63,626 nt of DNA from Paludibacteraceae bacterium (GTDB taxonomy: Bacteria; Bacteroidota; Bacteroidia; Bacteroidales; Paludibacteraceae). The stretch is taken from the NCBI GenBank assembly GCA_017454915.1, contig JAFTCC010000048.1, positions 1 through 63,626 of the forward strand. Reading direction: 5' to 3'. Below, one piece after another: positions 6,797-16,000 of the stretch. The translations under genes were made by a program, and so were the position numbers. Position 1 is the first letter of the stretch. Every line of letters begins with the position of its first letter. Under the pieces are notes generated by a model. The model was given only the letters and a program-made list of their open reading frames with translations, was not told the origin of the DNA and searched no databases.

Positions 6797-7873
6797 TTAC
6801 TTTACATTTTGAACAAGACGGACCGATTGACCAATATATCTACCATATGGAGTTCTATTCCCATAACCAAACGTTCTGAGGCCTATCGCTCCAAATCCCA
6901 AATAGTATGCATTATCGTCATCAGGTGTTGAGGACCAATAATATCCATCTTTTGAAATCGTTTCCATATATGATGTACCTATTCGGAAGTTTGCTACAGG
7001 CAAGAACACCGCCCCCGTATCCTCTAATGTATGCCACTGCTCTAATGTAAATGAATTGTGTGTATAATTGTCTGCATTGGCATTTGACAATAAATAGGGG
7101 GCGGTATCCCAATTTAAAAAAGCATCACTTGTTATGAAACTTATTCCATCGGGAGTAGTCCAATTATCTGGTAAAATAATTAAACCATTTACACCATTAA
7201 TACTTCCAAAACTGAATAATGATTCAGCGTCTATTCTTTCCATAAGCAAATATGTCCATTCTTCAGAAGTCATTGTCCGCCATTGATTTACCTCAAAGCA
7301 TGAATTATGTTCAGTATATGTATCTCCCCAATCTGTGAAATCAGAGTAAGCGTTACCGGTAGATGTTAGTGTTGGATTATTACCAGTCCCCCAACCAAAT
7401 AAATCTATCCATCCATCATAAGTATTAGATATTTGTTCATTATCGCATTTTATTCCGTTTTCATAAACCGTTCCTTGTGTTGCATTACCTACATAATCCC
7501 ATTGGTTTTCAGCAAAACGCCAAGTGTCTGTGGACGCTTTATATTGTAGGTTTCCTTGCGAAAAACGGACTTTTTTGGTTTCACTAATAGAGAACTCGCC
7601 AGGGAGTGCGCCGTTGTCGGCAAGACACTTATTGATGTAAACAGTGTCGTGCTTAACGATTTCTACGGTATCATGCACTTCTTTGATGATGGTACGGGGA
7701 AGGAGAATGTGAAGTGTGTCAGTCGGTTCGTTTTCTCCGAAGGTCACGCTGTCAATTTGAGCAATTGGATTGCCCATCATAAGATTGCCTTGATACCAAA
7801 AATACTGGTTGGTTTGTGCCGTGGCAAATAATGTCATTGCGGCTACGGCGAGAGTTAAAAAGAACTTTTTCAT
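6797..7873 (-). CDS. secreted FISUMP/C-type-lectin-fold-like protein
   Basis: This 358-aa exported protein has a clear signal peptide (MKKFFLTLAVAAMTLFATA). The stretch after about residue 90 is typical of the FISUMP/DUF1566-like group: VRFSQGNLQYK, WDYVGN, GWIDLFGWGTG, then W.TMTSEEWTYLL, GAVFLP, GYYWSST and the terminal GQSVRLV. This fold is related to formylglycine-generating-enzyme and C-type lectin domains, used for surface ligand binding in several lineages. It starts 4 bp after the stop of a small T9SS-domain protein gene, so the two form an operon served by the promoter at 8643. The variable-looking C-terminus recalls diversity-generating retroelement targets, but no reverse transcriptase lies in this window. 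Confidence 0.8.
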   Translation of the reverse strand: MKKFFLTLAVAAMTLFATAQTNQYFWYQGNLMMGNPIAQIDSVTFGENEPTDTLHILLPRTIIKEVHDTVEIVKHDTVYINKCLADNGALPGEFSISETKKVRFSQGNLQYKASTDTWRFAENQWDYVGNATQGTVYENGIKCDNEQISNTYDGWIDLFGWGTGNNPTLTSTGNAYSDFTDWGDTYTEHNSCFEVNQWRTMTSEEWTYLLMERIDAESLFSFGSINGVNGLIILPDNWTTPDGISFITSDAFLNWDTAPYLLSNANADNYTHNSFTLEQWHTLEDTGAVFLPVANFRIGTSYMETISKDGYYWSSTPDDDNAYYLGFGAIGLRTFGYGNRTPYGRYIGQSVRLVQNVK

Positions 7874-7877
7874 GATT

Positions 7878-8357
7878 TTATTGTTTGATGAATTTATACG
7901 TTTTGGTGTTGAGTAAAAGCAAGTACTCGCCGCGAGGCAAAGAACTTACGTTGACTGCAGTCTGATCTCCTTGTATGGAAACACTTTGCAGCAGTTGACC
8001 AGTAATGTCGAAGATATGCGCTGTCTCGCAATCGGCATTGTCGATGATGAGCATATCTTGTGTGGGGTTTGGATAGACACGGCAGGTCGTCATGTTGACA
8101 TCTTCCCGTGCCGTTACGATTGTTTCTGACAGTTCTCCATAGCGGATATGGCGAATGTCCTTGATGGCGTTCTTGCTGAACAGGAAATCGTTGTGCGAAT
8201 AGACGAATACAGAGTCTTTAGTAACTTTCGCATAGCCGATTTGCGAGAGGGCTTTAGCCTGTTCTTCGCCTGTCAGCGGTTTGATGATGAGTGCTGTTTC
8301 CGCCATCGCCGCTATTGCGATGAGCAGCAAAGCAATGATAAGTGTTATTCTGTTCAT
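7878..8357 (-). CDS. small T9SS C-terminal-domain protein
   Basis: This 159-aa exported protein has a signal peptide (MNRITLIIALLLIAIAAMA), a short middle segment (about 20-85) and a complete T9SS type A sorting domain (about 92-159: YPNPTQDMLIIDN, IFDITGQLL, LPRGEYLLLL, ending TYKFIKQ). Such domains direct cargo through the outer membrane and are normally cleaved. The cargo part is so small that the product is little more than a sorting domain with a short head. It is the first gene of an operon with the FISUMP-like gene and has a leader of about 280 nt containing the structured element at 8438-8558. Confidence 0.8.
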   Translation of the reverse strand: MNRITLIIALLLIAIAAMAETALIIKPLTGEEQAKALSQIGYAKVTKDSVFVYSHNDFLFSKNAIKDIRHIRYGELSETIVTAREDVNMTTCRVYPNPTQDMLIIDNADCETAHIFDITGQLLQSVSIQGDQTAVNVSSLPRGEYLLLLNTKTYKFIKQ

Positions 8358-8437
8358 AAGCAGTTATATTTGTGGGTTGTTTTTTTGTGGTATGCACGTA
8401 AAAAAAGCGTAGAATATTCGTTGAAAAATGCTTATAT

Positions 8438-8558
8438 CTTAATCCTGGCTCTGGAAAACCGTTCCTTGAATATAAACACGAATAATCCACGCTTAACGCG
8501 TGAACTTTACGCTTGCTTATTCTCTCAAGGATTGAAATTTTCCAGATTTCGGATTAAG
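8438..8558 (-). ncRNA. structured leader RNA element, copy 1
   Basis: Nested perfect stems, on plus-strand coordinates: CTTAATCC 8438-8445 with GGATTAAG 8551-8558; TCTGGAAAA 8450-8458 with TTTTCCAGA 8538-8546; CCTTGA 8464-8469 with TCAAGG 8525-8530; AATAA 8481-8485 with TTATT 8517-8521; terminal hairpin CACGC 8488-8492 with GCGTG 8498-8502. The promoter at 8643-8650 puts it in the leader of the minus-strand operon, about 77 nt from the transcription start and 81 nt from the start codon. A homologue lies at 58664-58794 with the same architecture and shared core bases (minus strand CAAGC...TCAyGCG...AAGCGTGG). I do not recognise a known riboswitch class. Confidence 0.7.
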
Positions 8559-8642
8559 GAGAATAAGAGCTAAAGCTCTGTATTATGTGTGTTAGATTGT
8601 TATTTTACATAGGCAAATGGGTTTAAGAATGGTTTGACTTTG

Positions 8643-8650
8643 CAAATATA
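8643..8650 (-). promoter_or_regulatory. -7 box of the T9SS/FISUMP operon
   Basis: TATATTTG on the minus strand, with TTGG about 20 bp upstream near the GGTC palindrome. It gives an expected start near 8635 and a leader of about 278 nt. Confidence 0.65.
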
Positions 8651-8668
8651 GTGATTATTTTTGAATTA

Positions 8669-8700
8669 ATCCAAATCGGTCTAATGACTGATTTGGTTTT
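8669..8700. repeat. GGTC-taat palindromic repeat, copy 2
   Basis: CCAAATCGG TCTAAT GACTGATTTGG: a hairpin-forming element overlapping the -33 region of the operon promoter. It is the best preserved of four copies in the window. Confidence 0.7.
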
Positions 8701-8749
8701 AATTGTTTTTCATTGTTGACCACAAAAACGGATACGCCACGCAAAACAG

Positions 8750-8793
8750 ATAGGATTTGTATAGGAAGCGTATAGGGATCGTATAGGAATAAA
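8750..8793 (+). repeat. four-unit 11-bp direct repeat (ATAGG)
   Basis: ATAGGATTTGT, ATAGGAAGCGT, ATAGGGATCGT and ATAGGAATAAA start at 8750, 8761, 8772 and 8783, an exact 11-bp period. The phasing is close to one helical turn, as in operator arrays. It lies about 100-150 bp upstream of the minus-strand promoter at 8643. Between 8358 and 8978 no convincing gene is seen. Confidence 0.75.
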
Positions 8794-8931
8794 CGTGCAA
8801 AATCAACAATTATGGCACAAAATCCCGCAATCCTAATAATCCCCAATGACCGGCGGCAAACCGTCTATGCTCTCAACATCAAAAAAAGCACGGCCCCGCA
8901 AGGTTGTGCCAACCAATATAAATACCAATTT

Positions 8932-8970
8932 AACCCAAATTGGCCTAATGACCGACCAATTGGGGTTTTA
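8932..8970. repeat. GGTC-taat palindromic repeat, copy 3
   Basis: AACCCAAATTGGCCTAATGACC followed by a short insertion and CAATTGGGGTTTT. It is a diverged member of the same family as 104-138, 8669-8700 and 53021-53055. Confidence 0.6.
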
Positions 8971-8978
8971 AGTATTGA

Positions 8979-9274
8979 TTAAAATACAATCTGGAAGCCG
9001 AAAGTCATGTTACGGTTCATGCGCGCTTTGACAGGGTCTATCTTCGTGCCTTCAACAGTCCGCGCATATATTTGTAGTACATACCCCAGTCAGTTGATGC
9101 CGTGATGCGGAATTTACCAAACTGGACGAATGTGCCTGTGCCCCACATCATGTTGAGAACGCCCGAGCGGCCTGCTTTGGGTACACGTTCAGGTGTGTCT
9201 TGCCCGTCTCCGCCTTTCAAGAAACGGCTCTTGCCACTGACGGAATTGTAAAGGGTGTTCGATTCCCGATGCAA
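8979..9274 (-). pseudogene. C-terminal fragment of an outer-membrane beta-barrel protein
   Basis: Minus-strand coding sequence reads GTGTFVQFGKFRITASTDW and then, after a frameshift near 9045-9065, VEGTKIDPVKARMNRNMTFG ending FQIVF-stop at 8979. Alternating aromatic/polar strands and a terminal phenylalanine are typical of an outer-membrane barrel. The N-terminal part is missing, and the 5' side joins a pullulanase fragment near 9250. The exact family is not identified. Confidence 0.55.
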
Positions 9275-9815
9275 GTCCGTCAGCAGTCTTAGTTCCCGAT
9301 TCCGTCAATGCTATGAACTTACCCTTGTTCTAAATGCCAGAAACAGGTGACATTGTGAAGTCGCGCAGATGTGTTTCATACACAACGATATCCGTTTTGT
9401 CAGTCATAGCAGGGCGCAAGTCGTCAGCCCATCCCTCTGGATTAGCCTTTGCGATGTCAATTATGGCTGCTCTTCCTCCACTGATTCCTACCGCTTTGGC
9501 AAAAATGCCTGGAGCCTCTTCCGACCACTCATCGTTTTGATATGAATGTACGGTGTAGTACTTTCCGATAAGGTCGCCCTTAATTGTCCTTCGCCAGGAA
9601 TCGCCTTTGTCCTTCCTCAATCCGTAAGCCACATAATCAGTAGCTTCCACGCTCTCATAGATACGCAGTTCCATCTGTTCCGCCACCGGCGACCAGAACG
9701 CAAATTGGGTTTCGGAAGTTCCGTAAATACACTCGTCTTCGAGTTTAGCCTGCTTTGTGCTGCAAAGCCATCACCGCTATAATGCTGTCAGCATAATCAA
9801 AATGTAGTTTTTCAT
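9250..9815 (-). pseudogene. truncated type I pullulanase (GH13) pseudogene
   Basis: The frame contains the N-terminal part of a type I pullulanase: SETQFAFWSPVAEQMELRIY and KGDLIGKYYTV of the CBM48-like domain, then the diagnostic DIVVYETHLRDFTMSPVSGI. A TAG at 9330-9332 replaces the usual Glu of GIENKGKF, after which the frame resumes as NKGKFIALTESGTKT and stops making sense near 9250. Two further stops disrupt the lipoprotein signal region just after ATG 9815. The catalytic GH13 barrel is absent. Its promoter at 9861-9868 is retained. In intact form the enzyme debranches alpha-1,6 links in pullulan and glycogen. Confidence 0.75.
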
Positions 9816-9860
9816 GAATGAAAAAATAAGTAGTAGGGCTTTTAAAGTTGAAATACACCG

Positions 9861-9868
9861 CAAAGATA
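9861..9868 (-). promoter_or_regulatory. -7 box of the pullulanase pseudogene
   Basis: TATCTTTG on the minus strand, about 46 bp upstream of ATG 9815, is a relict promoter. Confidence 0.55.
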
Positions 9869-9896
9869 CAACAAAAATCCTTATCTGCAAAATAAA

Positions 9897-9926
9897 TTTG
9901 CAAAATTGAAAAAAACAGTACTTTTG
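9897..9926 (+). promoter_or_regulatory. promoter of the small-protein/ImmA-IrrE pair
   Basis: TTTG at 9897-9900 and TACTTTTG at 9919-9926 fit the -33/-7 consensus with 18-bp spacing. It is followed by about 75 nt of leader to GTG 10007. Confidence 0.65.
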
Positions 9927-10006
9927 TGGCGAATTTTTCAAATGTAAAGTACTGAATGAATATAAGATTCAAGGATACTAAAGAGAATAACATATACTAA
10001 CAATAT

Positions 10007-10357
10007 GTGAATGACCCCACAGATAGAGCAAAGATGAGGGCTTTTACAAAGAAGTACAGTATTCAAATAGCTTCCGAAGCCATAAAACTGCACCAACGAT
10101 TATCAGCACATCCAACTGCCGGTTCATACAATAAGTTTTTTGGAACGACTAAGAATAGGATTGAAATTAAACAGGGAACTAAAAATAATCATCCTATATA
10201 TTTCAAAGTTCGCGTAACCGGCTCATGGAGAAAATTCTTTCACCAACTGATAGAAGATAATTTCGTCTTAACTAAAGATTGGATAGGAGATTTTGAAAGT
10301 ATTACGAGCATTTATGTTTGCGAAATAAATAATCACGAATATGATACCATACACTAA
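10007..10357 (+). CDS. small protein, putative toxin paired with ImmA/IrrE peptidase
   Basis: A 116-aa basic protein starting at GTG 10007 (ATG 10034, giving MRAFTKKYSIQIAS, is an alternative start). Its end, SIYVCEINNHEYDTI, resembles the C-terminal strand-plus-EYD pattern of HigB/RelE-like RNases, but the rest does not let me assign that family. It overlaps the next gene by 17 bp, an arrangement common for toxin-antitoxin and toxin-peptidase pairs. In such modules the metallopeptidase protein neutralises or cleaves a partner. The role as toxin is inference from context only. Confidence 0.65.
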   Translation: MNDPTDRAKMRAFTKKYSIQIASEAIKLHQRLSAHPTAGSYNKFFGTTKNRIEIKQGTKNNHPIYFKVRVTGSWRKFFHQLIEDNFVLTKDWIGDFESITSIYVCEINNHEYDTIH

Positions 10358-11420
10358 CAATAAAGAAAATGTTACTAATCCAATAGTTCTCTTGAATACT
10401 GTTGGTCAAGAGGTGTATGAGTTAGCAACAAGCAAAGGATATTCCGATGTTGAGGCAACATTGGGTATTCAAAATCTATGCGAATTGGAAAAGCTGAATA
10501 ATAAGCAACTATCAATAATTGAAGCTGCATTAGGCAGTGATGACCAATTACGTCAATACCTTGTTGCTTTTCAAGAAAACTATTTACGCGAAAAGGCAAA
10601 GAGTCAAGAAGCCTACAAACAGTCTAAAAAGAATTTCACAAAGTTAAAAGTAGTTTTGCCTTTGTTGAGGAATGAATTTACAGCCGGTCTTGATAGATTG
10701 GATGATATTTTGGATTTTTTTAATGTTGACTCAGAAGCAGATGTTTTTAATGAGGCAGAACAGGTAGCAGTACTATTTAGGCAACAGAATGATGTTGATG
10801 TTGACCCGATAAATCTGAAAGCATGGCTTAGAAGAGGTGAACTCGATTTCGAAAGGATGAATTTACCTCAATATAATGGCGAACAACTAAAAGCGTGGAT
10901 CGATGAGGGACAATGGAAATCAAATATAGAAAATGTTGATTATTTCAAATCATTGCCTAACATCTTACAGTCTTATGGGGTTGCACTTGTATTAGTACCA
11001 TTCTTGCCCAAAACAGTTTATGGTGCAGTAAGATGGATAGATGGTCACCCGCTCATCCAAATATCAGATAGAAATCACGACTTGGCTACTTGTTGGTTCA
11101 CTCTTTTCCATGAGTTCGGGCATGTTATTTTACATAAGAATAAGGAAAGTTTTGATGGTGTAATAGAAATATCCAAGACTGCACAGCGTAAGATTGAAAC
11201 CGAAGCCAATCAGTTTGCGTCAAAGTATTTATTCAAAGGTGATGACTTGCGCAAAGATATTTTCGATAGAGTCAGAAAGGGCGAATATATACAACCATCT
11301 GAATTGGTCAAACAATATAAAGTTCCAATGCTCTTTGTCGCTTATTGGTTGATTAAAGCACAATATCAACCCAATTTTCAAAAACGAGTACATATAGATT
11401 TCGCATCTATGTATCAATAG
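10341..11420 (+). CDS. ImmA/IrrE family metallo-endopeptidase
   Basis: This 359-aa protein has a C-terminal ImmA/IrrE (COG2856) domain at about residues 200-345 with the zinc motif HEFGH at 257-261 and downstream ETEANQFAS, where the Glu is the probable third ligand. The N-terminal 150 residues are helical; the segment about 18-60 might be a degenerate HTH of HigA type but is not clear. Family members cleave repressors (ImmA in ICEBs1) or regulators (IrrE/DdrO) or act as antitoxins. The 17-bp overlap with the preceding small gene indicates translational coupling. A good terminator follows at 11441-11473. No SOS-type or phage genes are adjacent. Confidence 0.82.
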   Translation: MIPYTNNKENVTNPIVLLNTVGQEVYELATSKGYSDVEATLGIQNLCELEKLNNKQLSIIEAALGSDDQLRQYLVAFQENYLREKAKSQEAYKQSKKNFTKLKVVLPLLRNEFTAGLDRLDDILDFFNVDSEADVFNEAEQVAVLFRQQNDVDVDPINLKAWLRRGELDFERMNLPQYNGEQLKAWIDEGQWKSNIENVDYFKSLPNILQSYGVALVLVPFLPKTVYGAVRWIDGHPLIQISDRNHDLATCWFTLFHEFGHVILHKNKESFDGVIEISKTAQRKIETEANQFASKYLFKGDDLRKDIFDRVRKGEYIQPSELVKQYKVPMLFVAYWLIKAQYQPNFQKRVHIDFASMYQ

Positions 11421-11440
11421 CCACAAACAATACAACAAAC

Positions 11441-11473
11441 AAAGCCCCGTAAGCAAATCACTTATGGGGCTTT
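11441..11473 (+). terminator. rho-independent terminator
   Basis: AAAGCCCCGTAAG pairs with CTTATGGGGCTTT (one mismatch), followed by ATTTTTC. It ends the ImmA/IrrE operon. Confidence 0.85.
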
Positions 11474-11494
11474 ATTTTTCTCGCTAACTATCTT

Positions 11495-11595
11495 TCAGAA
11501 CCTGTCATACGCGCTCGCGTCAGTAACGAAACATTGGTACTCCTCGATGTTGTCGGCGAGTTCGCCGAAGTCGTGGTCGGTGGTCGAGCGTGCTC
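11495..11595 (-). pseudogene. 33-codon C-terminal gene relic
   Basis: Minus-strand frame reads STTDHDFGELADNIEEYQCF and ends SAYDRF-stop at 11495. A TGA lies immediately upstream in frame and no start exists. The acidic, protein-like composition in otherwise AT-rich spacer argues for a remnant; the family is unknown. The rest of 11596-11913 contains only the efflux operon promoter and leader. Confidence 0.4.
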
Positions 11596-11634
11596 AAACA
11601 AAGGCTAAAAAAATGTCCAGATAGATGCGTATAA

Positions 11635-11666
11635 TTTGTATAATCGCATAATTTTTAGTAAATTTG
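11635..11666 (+). promoter_or_regulatory. promoter of the efflux operon
   Basis: TTTG at 11635-11638 and TAAATTTG at 11659-11666 match the Bacteroidetes consensus with 20-bp spacing. The leader to ATG 11914 is about 240 nt, long and AT-rich. I see no clear regulator-binding palindrome. Confidence 0.65.
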
Positions 11667-11913
11667 CACTTCACTTTTATATACATAGATTGTGCGCATT
11701 GCCAAAATGCCCTGTAGGAAAAAATATACAAATTTGTATCAGATTTTTCAAAGCGTTTTGCCGTTAGTAAAGTTTATATTATATTAACCATAAATTTACA
11801 GTGTATAGAATATTTTTTAGGTTAAGCATTGTTGGGTATATAATACAAAACAGTTGATAAATCAATGCGTTACGATGTTAAAATTATAATAGAAAAATAT
11901 ATTTAAGAAAATA

Positions 11914-13026
11914 ATGAAAATTATGATTGTAAAAAACATTAGTAGAAAATTGTCCTTTTGTACATTGGCGTTAGCACTTTGTACATTGTCAGGCTGTGCA
12001 AAGTTGCCCGAAGAGCAGCACACGAGTTATGAAACAATCACGCTCAGCCGCCAAACAGTTACAGCGCCTCTTTCATGGAGTGCCACAGTTCGCGGTAAGA
12101 GTGACGTGTCAATTGTTGCCCGCAGTACTGGTACGCTGGAGGCTATTCTGGTAAAAGACGGTCAACGGGTAAAGGCAGGCGAAGTGCTGTTTAGAATTGA
12201 CAGCCGCAGTGCGGAAAATAGTTTGGCACATGCCCAGGCTGACCTGAAGACTGCACTTGCCAATCTGGAAAACGCACGGCTTGAAACAGAGAGTAATAAA
12301 GAGTTGGCAGCCAAAGGTATCGTCAGCGATTATCTTTTGCGCAAGAGCGAGAACAGTCTGCAGACTGCTGAGGCACAGGTGGCACAGGCAGAAGCCGTGG
12401 TGCGCGACGCGAGGCTAAACCTCAGTTATTGCACACTCACCAGTCCTGTGGAAGGACTGGTAGGGAATATCATTCCGCGCATTGGAGACGTGATAGCCGA
12501 AGGAACCATGCTCACACGTATTGCCGGCGTGAGCGAAATGGAGGCCAGCTTCTCTTTAACAGAGAGTCAAATTCATTCGCTTGTGAAAGAGTTCGGCAGC
12601 CTTGATAATGCGATTAAGGTTGCACCGCCTGTCACTTTCCGATTCAAAGAGGGAAGCGAATATGGTGAGAAAGGCAAGATAACAAGTTTTTCCGGTTTAG
12701 TGGACCAACGGACGGGTGCGGTAACTTGCAATGTGATATTTCCTAACCCTCAAGGCGAGCTTTTCTCTGGCATGCAAGGTAATGTGGTTTTGTCTTTCCA
12801 GTTGGACGATGTGATGCTTGTGCCACTTACGTCAATAGTTAGAATACAGGATAAAGCTCTGGTCTATAAGGTCGGCGCTGACAGTATTGCAACCAGCGCC
12901 ATAGTGGAGATTGAAGAACTTGGCGACGGCGAACATGCTGTTGTGCTTTCTGGTGCGGAAGTCGGAGAGACGATTGTTGCCAAGGGAGCCGCTAATGTGC
13001 ATGAAAATGACAAAGTAATTTGGTAA
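11914..13026 (+). CDS. RND efflux periplasmic adaptor (membrane fusion) lipoprotein
   Basis: This 370-aa MexA/AcrA-type adaptor bridges an inner-membrane RND pump and an outer-membrane factor. It has a lipoprotein signal ending LSGC with the acylated Cys at residue 28, a biotinyl-lipoyl-like half (ARSTGTLEAILVKDGQRVKA), a helical hairpin (about 95-150, AQADLKTALANLENARLETE), the second lipoyl half (LTSPVEGLVGNIIPRIGDV) and beta-barrel and membrane-proximal domains to the end. Length and order are normal for the family. It is the first gene of a four-gene operon; the pump gene starts 21 bp after its stop. Substrate cannot be predicted. Confidence 0.92.
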   Translation: MKIMIVKNISRKLSFCTLALALCTLSGCAKLPEEQHTSYETITLSRQTVTAPLSWSATVRGKSDVSIVARSTGTLEAILVKDGQRVKAGEVLFRIDSRSAENSLAHAQADLKTALANLENARLETESNKELAAKGIVSDYLLRKSENSLQTAEAQVAQAEAVVRDARLNLSYCTLTSPVEGLVGNIIPRIGDVIAEGTMLTRIAGVSEMEASFSLTESQIHSLVKEFGSLDNAIKVAPPVTFRFKEGSEYGEKGKITSFSGLVDQRTGAVTCNVIFPNPQGELFSGMQGNVVLSFQLDDVMLVPLTSIVRIQDKALVYKVGADSIATSAIVEIEELGDGEHAVVLSGAEVGETIVAKGAANVHENDKVIW

Positions 13027-13047
13027 ATCCACAATTTGCAATTAACT

Positions 13048-16000
13048 ATGAGCAAAGGAAATATATTTGTAGATAGAAAAGTGATGGCGATCTGCATATC
13101 GCTATTGATTGCGTTAATAGGATTTATATGTCTCAAGACATTGCCTATTGAGCAGTATCCCGATATAGCTCCGCCGACAGTAATGATTACCACTTCTTAT
13201 TCTGGCGCCGATGCTAACACTGTGATGAAATCGGTGGTGATGCCTATTGAGGAGGCTGTGAACGGTGTGGAGAACATGGCGTACATGACCTCTGAGGCGT
13301 CCGCAACAGGAGAGGTGAGCATCAATGTCTATTTTAAGCAGGGAACCGACCCGAACATGGCGGCGGTCAATGTGCAGAACCGTGTGTCAGCAGCGCTGGG
13401 CTTGTTGCCGCAGGAGGTAACACGTGTGGGCGTTAAGGTGGAAAAACGGCAAAACAATATCCTCCAGATTTCGGCTCTTGTTAGCCGCGACGGTAAATTC
13501 GACAATGACTTCATCGCTAACTATATCGACATCAATGTCAAACCTCGTCTGTTGCGCGTTACGGGAGTGGGAGCAGTGCAAAACCTGGGAAACACCTATT
13601 CTCTGCGTATTTGGATGAAACCTGATGTGATGGCACGCTACGGATTGGCACCCGAGGACATCTTTGCCGCTATAGGCAACCAGAACATGGTGGCGGCTAC
13701 TGGCTCACTGGGCGAACAGAGTGGTAATACCTATCAGTATAACCTTGAATACAAGGGGCGACTGCAGTCAATAGAGGAGTTCAAGGCCATCGTTCTGCGC
13801 GCCAATCAAGGCAATGTTCTGCATCTGGGCGATGTGGCGGAGGTGGAACTTGGCGCACTCAGTTATAGTTTCTCATCACGTGTGGACGGCCAACCCGGAG
13901 TGGCTTTTATCATCAATCAGGCACCAGGAGCAAACGCTACACAGGTCAATGCTGCGATACAAGACATTTACGATGATCTGAAGACAACCATGCCTGCCGG
14001 ATTGGAGTTCACCATTCTGCAAACCAGCGACGACTTCCTCTATGCCGCTATTCATAATGTTGTGGAAACTCTGATTATAGCAATCTTGTTAGTCATACTC
14101 GTTGTGTATTTCTTCTTGCAGAGTTTCAAGGCGACTCTCATACCGTCAATCTCAATCATTGTATCGCTGTTAGGCACATTTGCGGTGGTAAAGGTAGCAG
14201 GGTTCTCGCTGAATATCCTCACGCTGTTCGCTCTTGTGCTCGCCATTGGTACTGTGGTTGATGATGCGATAGTGGTGGTGGAGGCTGTGATGGCGAAGAT
14301 GGAGAGCGGCTACACGTCTGCATATAAAGCCACCAAAGACGCTATGAGCGAAGTTACGGTGGCGGTTATAAGCTGTACGCTCGTTTTCATGGCTGTGTTC
14401 ATTCCTGTTACCTTCATGCCGGGCACCAGTGGCACTTTCTTCACACAGTTCGGTATCACCATCGCAAGTTCGGTGGGTCTCAGCTGTATCTCCGCTTTAA
14501 CACTGTGCCCTGCGTTGACTGCAGTACTCTTCCGTCCTAAAGCGGACAAAGAGGGCATTGAAAGAAAAGGCCTTAATTACTATGTCAAAACAGCCTATGA
14601 GGCTGGCTACAATGCTATTTTGGGCAAGTATAAGAATGGCGTATCGAAGTTCTTGCAGAAACCACGTATGGCGTGGCTGTTGCTCATAGTTGCGGTTGTC
14701 GCCATGGTGTTCGCCATGCGCGCACTTCCAGCCGGATTGGTGCCGCAGGAAGACCAGGGTGTGATACTTGTTGACGTTACCGCACCTGCCGGTTCTCCGC
14801 TTGTCGAAACAGACAAAATCATGGCACAGGTTGAAGAACATGTTCTGCGGCTCGAAGAAGTGGAAAGTTATGCTAAGATTTCAGGCTTCGGACTTATCTC
14901 AGGAACAGGTGTCAGCTATGGCACTCTCGTAGTACGCCTCAAACCATGGGAGAAACGTAAAGGTTTGGAACATTATATTGATATGGTGATGTGGAAACTT
15001 GCCTTAAGTTGCGAGGACATCAAAGATGCGCAGGTCATCCCCTTCCAAATGCCACAAATTCCTGGTTATGGCAATAGTAACGCCATCGATTTGCAAATGG
15101 AAGACTTGCAGGGAGGTGATATGTCTAAGTTCAACGAAGTGGTCAATACGTTCCTCGCCGAATTGCAGAAAAGGCCTGAAGTGCAGATGGCAATATCGCT
15201 CTATAGTGAGTCATTCCCTAAATACAAAGTTGACGTCAATGCCACTCAGTGCGACCGGGCAGGCATCTCTCCCGACGTGGTGCTCAACACCCTCGGCGCA
15301 TTCTGCGGAAGCGCGTATATCAGTAACTTCAACCAGTACGGTAAGGTCTATCGTGTAATGGCTGGTGCAGCACCCGAATACCGTCTTGACCCCAATTCGC
15401 TTAATAATATCTTCGTGCGCATTGGTGAAGAAATGGCTCCTATTGCACAGTTCGTAACACTAACACCTGCTGTTGGGTCGGCTACACAGAAACGATTTAA
15501 CCTCTATCAGTCTATCGCCTGCTCTGTACAGCCTAACAACGGATATAGCGAAGGAGATGTGCAGCGTGTGATTGCCGAGGTGGCAAAAGAACATCTGCCA
15601 ACGGGCTATACCTTTGAGTATGGCGGCATGAGCCGTGAGTTAGAGGCTAATAGCAAATCTAACCTCACAGTAGTTATTTATCTCATCTGCGTGTTGCTCA
15701 TTTATATGATTTTGGCTTCGCTCTACGAGTCGTTCTTCATTCCTTTGGCAGTGCTTCTGTCAGTGCCTTTTGGTCTGATGGGCTCGTTTGCTTTCTCATG
15801 GCTCTGCGGGCAGGAGAATAATATCTACCTACAGACCGGCGTCATCATGCTCATCGGATTGCTGGCTAAAACGGCCATCCTTATTACCGAGTTTGCTGTG
15901 GAGAAACGTAAACAGGGAATGTCTATCCTTCAGGCCGCTTTTGGCGCTTGCGAAGACCGTCTGCGTCCTATCCTGATGACCGTTATTACTATGATCGCCG

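Noticed and set aside
8812..8982. 56-codon plus-strand ORF beginning MAQNPAILIIP
   Set aside because: It overlaps the palindromic repeat at 8932-8970, has no promoter and no recognisable family. It may be chance openness.
13036..13047. TTG start of the RND pump at 13036
   Set aside because: ATG 13048 gives the canonical MSKGNIFVDRKV N-terminus; the 4 extra residues have no support.
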